Assembly (NCBI RefSeq): GCF_009674825.1
Contig: NZ_WKJH01000030.1
Location: 470,255 to 534,254, forward strand
Reading direction: 5' to 3'
DNA: 64,000 bases
Source: Maribacter luteus
Lineage (GTDB): Bacteria > Bacteroidota > Bacteroidia > Flavobacteriales > Flavobacteriaceae
Shown here piece after piece: positions 18,182 to 26,525 of this stretch. How positions within the stretch are numbered: position 1 is the first letter of the stretch; each line of letters begins with the position of its first letter. Position numbers and translations under genes: made by a program. A model generated the notes under the pieces. The model made no database searches. It was not told where the DNA came from and saw only the letters and a program-made list of their open reading frames with translations.

Positions 18182-20412
18182 TACGCTACCGATTTTTTGG
18201 TGAAGAACCTGAATTGTACCAGCTGCTTTACCCATCGTCTTATGATTGACCTCTTTTTGGGCAATTCACCAATTACCGTTTCCATTTCCAGAACCTTGAC
18301 ACCATTCAAAATAATCGTTGGTTCAGGTCCTGTAGTCGCTTCATTGAACAAGCGCAAGGCATTTTTATCAGATTCGGTCCATGCCCTATTGGCCCTGGTG
18401 ACCAAAAAAGTATAATCCATGGTCGAAGCCAATTTTACCGGGAACGGATTCTTGATAATACTTGGGATTTCCAATATCACAAAATCGAAAATATTGTAAT
18501 CAGGGATCGTGTTTTCCACGTCAAATTCGCCGATAGATGATATTCTGAAAAGACGATCACTTATCGGATATGTGACTTTACTATACTTTGGATGATCAAT
18601 AACCAAGTCGGTGGTGTCGTAGGTAACGTGCAAAATGGAATAGTCCAGTTCACACAGGTTGGCAATCAGGTTTTGGCAGATAAAAGTCTTGCCTTCATCT
18701 TCTTGAGTAGAAAAAAGCATGTTTACCACGGGCTTTTCATCTTCATTCTTCTTGAACTGATTTAATATGATATTCCGGGAAATAGCGGTAACCGCCTTGT
18801 TCTTTATATATTCGTAATCAATATTTTTATCATTGTTCTTGATCACCGGGAAAATAGAGGACACTTCCAATCCTATTTTTTCTTCAGCCCTTTTGGCAGT
18901 GTTCAAGTTGCCATCAAGAAATTCCAATATAAGAATGGTCAAAGTAACCACAATAAATCCGGCCAAAGCGGCAACGATAACCAGTAGTATGCGTTTACTT
19001 GGCTTCGGATTGATCGGAAAAAAAGGAGCTTCCGTCAATTTAATGTTCGATTTTAATTGAACATTCTGTTGTCTGAGTTTTGCAAGCCCCAAGCTGTGTA
19101 ACAAGCTTAAATATTCGCGCTCGGCAATATCTATTTTACGTTCCAGTCTTTTCATGGTAGCCCCCAAAGGAGAAAACACCTGATACAGTTTTTCAAACTC
19201 GAGCTTTTTCTTTTCCATGACTTTTAACTGGGCCTTGGCATCCTCATATTCTATCGTTTTTTGCAACCAATCGCTCAAGATACTTGAAGAAGCAACACCT
19301 TTTGTGTCATAATCGGTGTTGTAAATCGTATCTACCTGTGCATTTAGTTGGTTTTCGATTTCCTTGATATTTTTCTCGGCTTCCAAAATTGAAATTGCGT
19401 TCTTTTTCATTGAGGTTGAATCCCTTTCCAGGTTCATTCGCAACATTGCCAAATCAAAATTCTTAGTCGAGAGTTCTTTACGCAGGTCTATTATTTTCTG
19501 GCTTGCAATACGTTTTTTATCATGGGTCTGTAATTTGGATTCTAAAACCTCAAGTACTGCTTTTGCCCCCGAAAACTCACGCTGAACCTGGAAAAATTTT
19601 ATTTCGAACTCCTCCTTTTCCCCAGCTATATGCTTGGTTTGCTCATAGTAATTGATGATGTTATGCTTCTTATTGAATTGAAGTAGGTCGTCTTCAGCAT
19701 CCCTCAGATGTTCGGTCGATTCACCTAATTGACCTTCAAAGTATTTAACCACCACATCAGATTGATTAACACCCATTTCAGTATTAAGTCTTACAAAAAC
19801 ATCGCAAAGAATCAATAATGCATTTTGGCAAATCGCAGGATCTTCGGATTCGTAGGCAATATCAATAAAATCACTGCTCGGTACTCGGTTCAAGCCTATT
19901 TTCCCTGAAATCTTTTCTATACTATAAATCGGGTGGTCCAAATTCACCAATTCATATATATAATTCTGGTTATCGGAATTCTTGAGTTCAACAAAGTTAT
20001 CGTAGGTAGCCGAAGGGTTACCTTTAACGACCAGGGCCTTTACCTCGTCGGGTACCGTTTCTACCAATTCCTCATAATTCTTTACGGAAATTACCCGATT
20101 ATCGGCACTATCAAGAGCCATATGTTGGGCAAAGAGTTTTAATCCGACTATTTCAAGAGTTGACCTGGACTTTATTAAATTAAGTAGGTTACCGTAGGCA
20201 ATGCCAGTTCCTCTATAATCTATCTTGGTATTCTCGAGATCAATACCCGACCCTGAAGATATACCTGTATAAACACGGGCTTTTGAGCTAAATACCTTGG
20301 GTTGGTTCTGTGTTAACAGAAAAACCATAACACCCAGTAAAATAGGAACGCCCACCAATAAACCAATATGGCGAAGCAATAGGCGGATAAAAAATAGCAG
20401 GTTAAATTTCAT
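18181..20412 (-). CDS. Wzc/GumC-like polysaccharide co-polymerase with degenerate kinase domain
   Basis: A 743-residue chain-length regulator. A Wzz domain opens the protein with a membrane helix at about 9-31. Long coiled coils follow (about 225-450), with a second helix at about 478-500 after the PxxP-type EAPFFPINPKPSKR. The C-terminal region (about 540-743) has the BY-kinase fold but looks catalytically impaired. The Walker A keeps GKT (574-576), but its first glycine is lost. The Walker A' aspartate pattern is disrupted (HVTYDTTD), and the Walker B aspartate is glutamate (E648 in VILEIP). The tail has no tyrosine cluster. It probably organises export without tyrosine autophosphorylation. 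Confidence 0.87.
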   Translation of the reverse strand: MKFNLLFFIRLLLRHIGLLVGVPILLGVMVFLLTQNQPKVFSSKARVYTGISSGSGIDLENTKIDYRGTGIAYGNLLNLIKSRSTLEIVGLKLFAQHMALDSADNRVISVKNYEELVETVPDEVKALVVKGNPSATYDNFVELKNSDNQNYIYELVNLDHPIYSIEKISGKIGLNRVPSSDFIDIAYESEDPAICQNALLILCDVFVRLNTEMGVNQSDVVVKYFEGQLGESTEHLRDAEDDLLQFNKKHNIINYYEQTKHIAGEKEEFEIKFFQVQREFSGAKAVLEVLESKLQTHDKKRIASQKIIDLRKELSTKNFDLAMLRMNLERDSTSMKKNAISILEAEKNIKEIENQLNAQVDTIYNTDYDTKGVASSSILSDWLQKTIEYEDAKAQLKVMEKKKLEFEKLYQVFSPLGATMKRLERKIDIAEREYLSLLHSLGLAKLRQQNVQLKSNIKLTEAPFFPINPKPSKRILLVIVAALAGFIVVTLTILILEFLDGNLNTAKRAEEKIGLEVSSIFPVIKNNDKNIDYEYIKNKAVTAISRNIILNQFKKNEDEKPVVNMLFSTQEDEGKTFICQNLIANLCELDYSILHVTYDTTDLVIDHPKYSKVTYPISDRLFRISSIGEFDVENTIPDYNIFDFVILEIPSIIKNPFPVKLASTMDYTFLVTRANRAWTESDKNALRLFNEATTGPEPTIILNGVKVLEMETVIGELPKKRSIIRRWVKQLVQFRFFTKKSVA

Positions 20413-20413
20413 A

Positions 20414-21154
20414 TTAAATCTTCAAATCGACCCCAACCGTACTTTCCAAAGTCATAAATGCCTTGTAAAATTCCGATTTCTGGGCCTCTAGAGCCATTTT
20501 AGCTTGGTTTATCATTTGTAATAATCTCGTATAATCGGTTACGTTCATTATTCCGTCGGCAAATTCCCTTTCAGCTCGTACAGTCTGGGCTTTATAGGTG
20601 TCTACGATTGAGTTGTTTATAAAAAGTAATCGGTAAAACTTAATGAGTTCGTTATACTGCTCGGTTACCTGAAGCCGTAATTCATTCTCGGCTTGCTGTT
20701 GTTCATATTTAAAAGTTTCCGCCTCCAGTTTGGTGTTCTTTACCATCCTTTTTCTATTCAGTATGGCACTTAGCGGCATTTTTACAGACGCCCCGACACT
20801 GTATCTGTTCTGTTCAGAAGTAAAAAGGGTCTGGCTTGATGGGTCACCACCTATTTGCGAGTTACTCAAGTTGTCGTAAATACCATAGCCATAGCCGGCA
20901 TCCAAACTTATATACTCCAACCAAGAGCGTTTTTCAAGTGCCACCTTACCTTCTCCCAGTTCTTTGGCAGAATCAAAGGATTTTAAGTATGGGTTGTTCT
21001 CCCTAGCCCAAGAAATGAGCGAGTCTAACGGAGGTAACTTTTGTGCTATATCATTTTCTTCCAGTCCTGCTTCAAGGAAATCGGTAACCGACTGCCCGTA
21101 GTTTTGGTGGGATAGAAAAAGAACTATTAAAAACAATAGGGTTCTTTTGTACAT
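20414..21154 (-). CDS. Half-length TolC-family outer-membrane protein
   Basis: About 246 residues starting with a signal peptide (TLLFLIVLFLSHQNYGQ). A region follows with the TolC/OEP pattern: SLISWARENNPYLKSF, a beta-strand-rich middle (LEYISLDAGYGYG, NRYSVGASVKMPLS), and long helices (ENELRLQVTEQYNELIKFYRLL). Normal OEP proteins have two such repeats in 400-500 residues; this has one. It sits between the initiating transferase and the co-polymerase, where an outer-membrane exporter is expected, and no Wza/SLBB protein is present. The start at 21154 follows the upstream stop by one base; an ATG at 21163 is also possible. Confidence 0.82.
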   Translation of the reverse strand: MYKRTLLFLIVLFLSHQNYGQSVTDFLEAGLEENDIAQKLPPLDSLISWARENNPYLKSFDSAKELGEGKVALEKRSWLEYISLDAGYGYGIYDNLSNSQIGGDPSSQTLFTSEQNRYSVGASVKMPLSAILNRKRMVKNTKLEAETFKYEQQQAENELRLQVTEQYNELIKFYRLLFINNSIVDTYKAQTVRAEREFADGIMNVTDYTRLLQMINQAKMALEAQKSEFYKAFMTLESTVGVDLKI

Positions 21155-21155
21155 C

Positions 21156-22358
21156 TTAAACATTTTCTTTTTGAAAAACAGCCTTAAAAGTTCGTAAAAC
21201 GATCCACATATCGATCATGAACGCTTTATTGCTATGGGAATATTCAACATACTTAATATCTAATTGTTTGCGTCCCTCTGGAGACATTTTAGAAGAACGG
21301 CCACGAGCCTCAACTTGCCAAAGACCTGTAATACCGGCAGGACCATTAAAACGTTCGGTCCATTCATCGGTCGTAAGCATTTCAGCTTCATACAAAGGCA
21401 ATGGCCTGTTACCTACGATAGACATATCACCTTTTAGCACATTGATCAATTGTGGCAATTCATCAATACTCAATTTTCTGATGATCTTGCCTACTTTCGT
21501 AATCCTAGGATCATTATCAAACTTTATAAAGGTACTCTTGGCGCTTTCCTTTTTCTTCTTATTATATTGATTTTCATCTATGCGATCATCATCCCCTATC
21601 AACATGGTACCACTGGCCTCTATTGTTTCCCTTTTATCAATGGCCTCTTTTTGAAGATCTACGGTATCTTCCCCATGTACATATTGATTCAAATGCTCAA
21701 ACTCTTTAAGTCGTTTATCGGCATCTGGATACATGGAACGAAGTTTCAAAAAGTTAAAGATCTTGTACCCTGTGCCTACACGTTTCGATATGTAATACAC
21801 CTTACCTTTGGACTCTAATCGTATGGCTATGATGAATATCAAAAGTAAAGGAGCCGCGCATATCAACGCTGTACCAGCAACCGCGATATCGAATACCCTT
21901 TTAAGAAACTTGGTCTTGTAAGGTTTCACCTCTTCTTTTGAGGTCAGGATCCTGTTTCTTTTTAAGTTGGACTTCAACTCGTTCAGAAATATAATTCGTC
22001 CCTTTAACCGTTCTAATTGCAAAGGTCTGGCGTAAAGGTCGTCTATACCCAATGCAAGTGCTTCCTGTCTAAGTTCATCGGTTTTTTCATCTTCCAAAAG
22101 AATAAAGGATATCCCCTTTTCTTCAAATTGCTGCTTAAAAGTCTTAAAAAATGATGCTCCCGTTTGTCCAGGTAGCTTTGCTTCGCATAATACTGCAGCA
22201 ATTTTCGAATCCCCCAATATCAACTTTGAAGCTGCTAGGGTGTTTTTAAAAGGAAGAACCTCTACCTTATCCTGCTCATCGGAAAAAGCAGTGACCACAT
22301 CAGGATTACTTCCGATGTATACTATTTTTAGACACTCTTGGCTAACTTGCAACATCAT
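21156..22358 (-). CDS. Initiating sugar-phosphate transferase fused to a degenerate receiver domain
   Basis: A 400-residue protein. Residues ~150-400 form a polyisoprenyl-phosphate hexose-1-phosphate transferase of the WcaJ/ExoY family: KRVFDIAVAGTALICAAPLLLIFIIAIRLES membrane hairpin, KLRSMYPDAD, KLSIDELPQLINVLKGDMSIVGNRPLP, and PGITGLWQVEARG. It starts the repeat unit on undecaprenyl phosphate. Residues ~10-125 resemble a receiver domain, but the phospho-acceptor is glutamate (E59 in CEAKLPG) and the conserved lysine is arginine (R111 in ARPLQ), so it is probably a pseudo-receiver. First gene of the core EPS operon. Confidence 0.9.
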   Translation of the reverse strand: MMLQVSQECLKIVYIGSNPDVVTAFSDEQDKVEVLPFKNTLAASKLILGDSKIAAVLCEAKLPGQTGASFFKTFKQQFEEKGISFILLEDEKTDELRQEALALGIDDLYARPLQLERLKGRIIFLNELKSNLKRNRILTSKEEVKPYKTKFLKRVFDIAVAGTALICAAPLLLIFIIAIRLESKGKVYYISKRVGTGYKIFNFLKLRSMYPDADKRLKEFEHLNQYVHGEDTVDLQKEAIDKRETIEASGTMLIGDDDRIDENQYNKKKKESAKSTFIKFDNDPRITKVGKIIRKLSIDELPQLINVLKGDMSIVGNRPLPLYEAEMLTTDEWTERFNGPAGITGLWQVEARGRSSKMSPEGRKQLDIKYVEYSHSNKAFMIDMWIVLRTFKAVFQKENV

Positions 22359-22386
22359 TTACGGTTTCGTGTTTATTTATTTTCAA

Positions 22387-22450
22387 TAAAAGTAGTCCTA
22401 GTACTACATTTTAAATAATTGTTGTTGTGTAAGACACTGTATTTGTTGTG
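22387..22450 (-). promoter_or_regulatory. Candidate activator-dependent promoter of the core EPS operon (shared design, copy D)
   Basis: On the minus strand a TACTTTTA box (22387-22394) lies 28 nt before the start codon of the initiating transferase. CACAACAA (plus-strand TTGTTGTG, 22422-22429) begins exactly 27 nt upstream of the box. A second perfect TTGTTGTG is at 22443-22450, 21 bp from the first. This is the best example of the two-site arrangement, with both sites 8 of 8. Confidence 0.7.
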
Positions 22451-22648
22451 AATACATACCCATTGCATTGTTCCTTTTACTAATAAAAGGGTACAAAGAA
22501 CCTTTAGCTTTAAAAAGGAACCATACAACCAGTCTATGAGTTTTGTGGGAAAGGGTACGATAGATTTTAGTTTCGGTACTAATCGGAAGACCTTAAAATA
22601 AAATCAGTTTCAGGGTTCTGAAATTTATCTTTCTTGTAAAGAAGGGCT

Positions 22649-23014
22649 TTAATTACGAACCAACAACTTTTCAACCCTTATTAAAAGCTCCTCTGGATTA
22701 AAGGGTTTTACCATATAATCATCGGCCCCAAGTTTTAAGCACTTTATACGATCGGAACTATTATCCCTACAACTTAATACAATGATAGGAATGTCGGTAA
22801 AAAAACCACTCTGCTTTAGCTGTGTAATCAACTCAAAACCGTCCATTACGGGCATTTCGAGATCGGTTATGATCAAATCCGGGATATTACCCTCTTGTAA
22901 CCTTTCTAGGGCATCGAATCCGTTTTTTTGGGTTTCAACCGAAAATGATTGACCTAAAAATTGGGCTACCATATCACTTAAGGATTGCTTATCATCTACG
23001 ACTAATATTTTCAT
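22649..23014 (-). CDS. Single-domain response regulator (CheY-like)
   Basis: A 121-residue receiver without output domain. The acidic pair is D7-D8, the phospho-acceptor D51 in IITDLEMPVMDG, and the conserved lysine is in MVKPFNPEE. It probably works as a phosphate shuttle or protein-binding switch. It lies 48 bp downstream of the glycosyltransferase at 23063, on the same strand, and upstream of the core EPS operon. A kinase partner may be one of those at 24443-30575. Confidence 0.9.
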   Translation of the reverse strand: MKILVVDDKQSLSDMVAQFLGQSFSVETQKNGFDALERLQEGNIPDLIITDLEMPVMDGFELITQLKQSGFFTDIPIIVLSCRDNSSDRIKCLKLGADDYMVKPFNPEELLIRVEKLLVRN

Positions 23015-23062
23015 AATTCGTTAAGGTTTAGTGTTTAATTGAATGCTCTTTATTTATAACTT

Positions 23063-23896
23063 TTAGTAATTGAGTACCACATCCTTATTTGCAGCTACAT
23101 CTTGTTCAAGGTATTTTTCATTGCAAAAAGGGAATGGCTTACCGGGTTCCCTTGCAGGGGGTAGTGCGGTATACGCCGTTGTCGCGATATATTTACTATT
23201 ACCGGAATTGTTCAAATCAATCGCAACTATACCATCATCACAACCAGCAACGGCCTTAAGGTCGGTACGATACCCTATATTCAAAAAGGGTTCCCGTCTA
23301 AAGGCCAAACAGGCCGCACGGACGAACTTCATTCTTTTTAAAGGACCTTGTGACAATCGATACCTGAAATATTGGGTTTTTAGATAATTACGAAACCTCA
23401 TCTTCGAAGAAAGCGTCATGCCATGCTCATAGCTTATGGTATTTGAATAACACAGCACCAATTTACTTTCAAGGAAAAAAGGAAGAGCCATTTTATCTAT
23501 ATAATGCGGTTCATATAAGGTGTCAGGGTCCATGGTACAAACAACCTCTCCCCTAGCCACTTCCAAGCCTTTTTGTCTTGCGTGGGTTATACCCTGTTTT
23601 GCCTCCTTGATCACATTGGCACCTAAATCCTCTAGAATCGAAAGGGTTTCTTTATTTGCATTATTATCAACGAAAATAATTTCATAAGGTAAAATGGTCT
23701 TTAGCTCCATTAAGGAAATGATATGGGCCAAAAGTGTTTTCTCTGCCCTGAACACGGGAATGACAAGACTGACCATCGGTTTCTCCACTGCCGCCAAAAA
23801 CTTGAAATAGGATACGAGTTTAATATAATCCTGATCACCTAGTTTAGAAGGCATTAGATTATAATATTTTTGGAACTTATTAAGCTTCATGGCCAT
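23063..23896 (-). CDS. Family 2 glycosyltransferase
   Basis: A 277-residue soluble GT-A glycosyltransferase. Motifs: VSLVIPVFRAEKTLLAHI, IIFVDNNANKET, KQGITHARQKGLEVARGEVVCTMDPDTLYEP (DPD as the metal-binding DxD) and CDDGIVAIDL near the C-terminus. Start can be the ATG at 23896 or at 23890, two codons later. It is probably co-transcribed with the receiver that follows. Neighbourhood suggests a role in the same polysaccharide, but it lies outside the two main EPS operons and lacks the shared promoter element at the right spacing. Confidence 0.85.
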   Translation of the reverse strand: MAMKLNKFQKYYNLMPSKLGDQDYIKLVSYFKFLAAVEKPMVSLVIPVFRAEKTLLAHIISLMELKTILPYEIIFVDNNANKETLSILEDLGANVIKEAKQGITHARQKGLEVARGEVVCTMDPDTLYEPHYIDKMALPFFLESKLVLCYSNTISYEHGMTLSSKMRFRNYLKTQYFRYRLSQGPLKRMKFVRAACLAFRREPFLNIGYRTDLKAVAGCDDGIVAIDLNNSGNSKYIATTAYTALPPAREPGKPFPFCNEKYLEQDVAANKDVVLNY

Positions 23897-24442
23897 TTTG
23901 GGTTATTAGATAACACTGATAGATTTAATGGAGTTATTAATGATCACAGGTTCAAAGATTCTTTCACGTTGAAAATCTATTGAACATGTATATAAAAAGT
24001 ATCCTAGTAAATCATATTTTAATAACGCCATATTCTTTATTTATTGTAAGGTTTTTCTTAATTTAATTATATTTCTCCGATAAAACGCAAATTAAATCGA
24101 CCAAAAACCTATTTTTGGACTTTCCCATGTCAACCTGAAAAGCCATACTTTGGATAAATGATTAACAATTGTTGTCCCATAAGTCATTCACTAATGTCAA
24201 TATTGCCTATCTACCCTTCAAAAATCGGTTAAACCTTAATTTAAAATTGACCGAGGGTGTTTAGTTGTTATTTTCTATAGATGAATGGTAGAACCCTGAT
24301 GTTGAACAGAAAGGTATCTGAATAAAGACTAAACAGATTTCGCCTATAATAATCGCCTACAGGAAACAAAAAAAATAAGTTGATTTTAAACGAATATGCC
24401 GAATACTCTATGCCTATTGGAAGTCCTGGATTTAGAACAAAG
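23897..24442. other. 546-bp intergenic region between the LytTR regulator and a GT2 gene
   Basis: AT-rich, no supported gene. It must hold the end of the H-NOX/LytTR operon and the promoter of the glycosyltransferase at 23896. A TTGTTGTC octamer at 24169-24176 resembles the shared upstream element, but no TAnnTTTA box lies 27 nt from it. No clear terminator hairpin was found. Confidence 0.5.
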
Positions 24443-25141
24443 CTATAGTAAATTTAACCGACGCATTAATTCAGGACGATTGGAACGGCTAATGGGAACA
24501 ACATTCTTGGCAATCAATACGCTATTGTCCTCAATATCGATTATTTTGGTGAAGTTGATTATGTAGGACCGGTGAATCTGCAAAAAGAGGTTATCAGGTA
24601 ATTTTTCCTTGATCTTCTTCAAGGTCGTATGAACGCGATGTTCTTCTTTCTCGGTTTTAACTTTAATGTAATCGCCTTCGGCCTCTATGACCAAAATCTC
24701 ATCTAACCTTATTTTAATAAGACGCCTATCTATATTGATGTACAAATCAGATGTAGGTTCAACCATTGCGGTTGAAACAGGTTTCTGGGAAAGGGACTTC
24801 TTTACTTTTTGAATGCATTTTTCAAAACGTTCAAAAGTTATGGGTTTCACCAAATAATCAACAATGAACTCATATTCATAAGCTGCAATGGCAAATTCAG
24901 TATCTGAAGTAGTCAAGACAATTTTAGGTGGGTTCTTAAGTGTCTGAACAAAATCAATTCCCGTAAATCCAGGCATATGAATGTCTAAAAAAACGACATC
25001 AACCTCTTGTTGGTTCAAGAATTTAATAGCCTCTATGGCATTGTCAAATTCTTGCAGAATATGCAATTCCGGAACCTTTGTACATAATTGCCCTACAATC
25101 GCACGGGCTGCAGTTTCGTCGTCAATGATTATACAGTTCAT
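24443..25141 (-). CDS. LytTR-family response regulator (candidate EPS activator)
   Basis: A 232-residue LytR/AlgR-type regulator. The receiver (1-120) has D53 in FLDIHMPGFTG and the lysine in LVKPITFERF. The LytTR DNA-binding domain (about 130-230) shows LYINIDRRLIKIRLDEIL, VIEAEGDYIKVKT, LQIHRSYIIN and VVPISRSNRPEL, the family hallmarks. Start is the ATG at 25141, two bases after the Hpt stop; a TTG two codons earlier would overlap that stop. Last gene of the H-NOX operon and the natural endpoint of its relay. LytTR proteins bind direct repeats about two helical turns apart, as found before four operons here. Confidence 0.93.
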   Translation of the reverse strand: MNCIIIDDETAARAIVGQLCTKVPELHILQEFDNAIEAIKFLNQQEVDVVFLDIHMPGFTGIDFVQTLKNPPKIVLTTSDTEFAIAAYEYEFIVDYLVKPITFERFEKCIQKVKKSLSQKPVSTAMVEPTSDLYINIDRRLIKIRLDEILVIEAEGDYIKVKTEKEEHRVHTTLKKIKEKLPDNLFLQIHRSYIINFTKIIDIEDNSVLIAKNVVPISRSNRPELMRRLNLL

Positions 25142-25143
25142 GG

Positions 25144-25464
25144 TCAAATACTTTCAATATAGGTATCTACGACCTGCAATATAGCCTTAAATGAAGAATC
25201 CATACCAGAATTTCCCTCTAAAAGTTCTTCTTCATAGCGCACAGCGAACCCATATGCCTCTTGCATACTTAAAATATTGAACTTATGTTTCATTTTATGC
25301 ACGACCATTGCGGTTTCCTTAAATCTTTGGTTTTTCAGATGATCCATATACTCTTCCCTTTCCAAAGGGAATTCAGTTTTGATAATGCCGATAAACTTTT
25401 CCCTGAAGGCGACGTCACCTTCTGCCAATTCATCAATATAATTTAGGTTGGGCTTGTCGTTCAT
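25144..25464 (-). CDS. Histidine-containing phosphotransfer (Hpt) protein
   Basis: A 106-residue all-helical protein with the Hpt signature MVVHKMKHKF, in which H56 is the likely phospho-accepting histidine. It would carry phosphate between a receiver and another receiver. It overlaps the upstream histidine kinase by 4 bp and is followed after two bases by the LytTR regulator. A free Hpt in such an operon implies a multi-step relay; the receivers at 22649 and 30648 are candidate intermediates. Confidence 0.85.
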   Translation of the reverse strand: MNDKPNLNYIDELAEGDVAFREKFIGIIKTEFPLEREEYMDHLKNQRFKETAMVVHKMKHKFNILSMQEAYGFAVRYEEELLEGNSGMDSSFKAILQVVDTYIESI

Positions 25465-26525
25465 ATCGTCTTCTTTAATGTAAAATAAAAAGTTGCACCC
25501 TGGTTTTCTTCAGATTCCATCCAAAGCTTACCATTATAGAAATCCACTATTTTCTTAGAAATAGCAAGACCTATGCCTATGGTATTACCATCGTTTTCCA
25601 ATTTTTTGAACATTTCGAATATTCCTTCTTGATGGCGTTTCGCAATACCTTTTCCGTTATCCGATACTTTTAACTTCCAAAATTCTGGGTCTTCAATATA
25701 TTCTATCCGTACCAGACCTTGTTCTTTATCTTTCGAAGCTGCTATTGCGTTTGTAATCAAATTCTTAAATAGCTGTTCTATCCTTGACTTTTCGAATGAA
25801 ATCGTTGGAAATTCGTTCACATGCACAATCTGGATATTTTCCGGAATTTCAATATTTTCTTCAATTTCATTTAAAAGATCTTCAATTGCGAACGTAATTC
25901 GCTTTTCATCTGTTTTACCTAAAGTCGCATGGTATAAAATGCCGTTGATAAGCTTGTCCATTTTTTCAAGGTTCTGGGAAATCAAAGAACAATTCTCCTT
26001 ACTTTCCTCGGAAAATTTCTCTTTTTCCTCTGCCTGAATCCAATTCATCAAAGCATTTATGTTCCGTATCGGTGATTTTAGATCATGGGAAACCATATGC
26101 GCATAATTGTTCAAGGATTCGTTTTGGATTTCCAAATTTTTCAACAACCTATCCTTTTCCGCTGTCATCCCGGCCATTTGGGCCGCTAACTTACTAATGT
26201 TCTTGGCAAGATGTTCTGCATTGAAATTTTCTTTGTCGTTTAAATCGGTAGAATTGCCATCATCCAAATAAATAGTAAGACTGCCGATGGCTTTCTCCAA
26301 TGATGCAAGGATATTTTTTTGGCGAACTGCCTCTTTCCGCAATTGCTGGTTAGCTTCATATAATTCATTGGAACTAATAGTGGAAGCGCGCTGCATCATG
26401 GATAGCTTATCATCATAATTATCATATGACTTTTCTATGGCCTCTAAGAATACGCCCAACCCTGGATCTTGCACATAACTTTCCGGAAGGTATTTTCTCA
26501 ATTGTCTTTTAAGCAAGGAATGCAT
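25461..26525 (-). CDS. Soluble sensor histidine kinase associated with the FIST protein
   Basis: A 354-residue cytoplasmic kinase. The N-terminal ~120 residues are helical, with RQLRKYLPESY and an IEKSYDNYDDKLSMMQRA coiled-coil region. HisKA follows with H147 in MVSHDLKSPIRN. The HATPase domain has NLITNAIAASKD, DNGKGIA and GIGLAISKK. No transmembrane segment or known sensor domain is present, so a partner must supply the signal. The FIST gene ends on the first base of this one (1-bp overlap), making the FIST protein the best candidate. A 4-bp overlap couples it to the Hpt gene. Confidence 0.9.
   Translation of the reverse strand: MHSLLKRQLRKYLPESYVQDPGLGVFLEAIEKSYDNYDDKLSMMQRASTISSNELYEANQQLRKEAVRQKNILASLEKAIGSLTIYLDDGNSTDLNDKENFNAEHLAKNISKLAAQMAGMTAEKDRLLKNLEIQNESLNNYAHMVSHDLKSPIRNINALMNWIQAEEKEKFSEESKENCSLISQNLEKMDKLINGILYHATLGKTDEKRITFAIEDLLNEIEENIEIPENIQIVHVNEFPTISFEKSRIEQLFKNLITNAIAASKDKEQGLVRIEYIEDPEFWKLKVSDNGKGIAKRHQEGIFEMFKKLENDGNTIGIGLAISKKIVDFYNGKLWMESEENQGATFYFTLKKTI

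Noticed and set aside
18181..20412. Active bacterial tyrosine kinase
   Set aside because: Walker A', Walker B and tyrosine tail are altered or absent.
24169..24176. Fifth copy of the shared TTGTTGTG promoter element
   Set aside because: Sequence is TTGTTGTC and no TAnnTTTA box lies 27 nt away; the gene downstream is 270 bp off.
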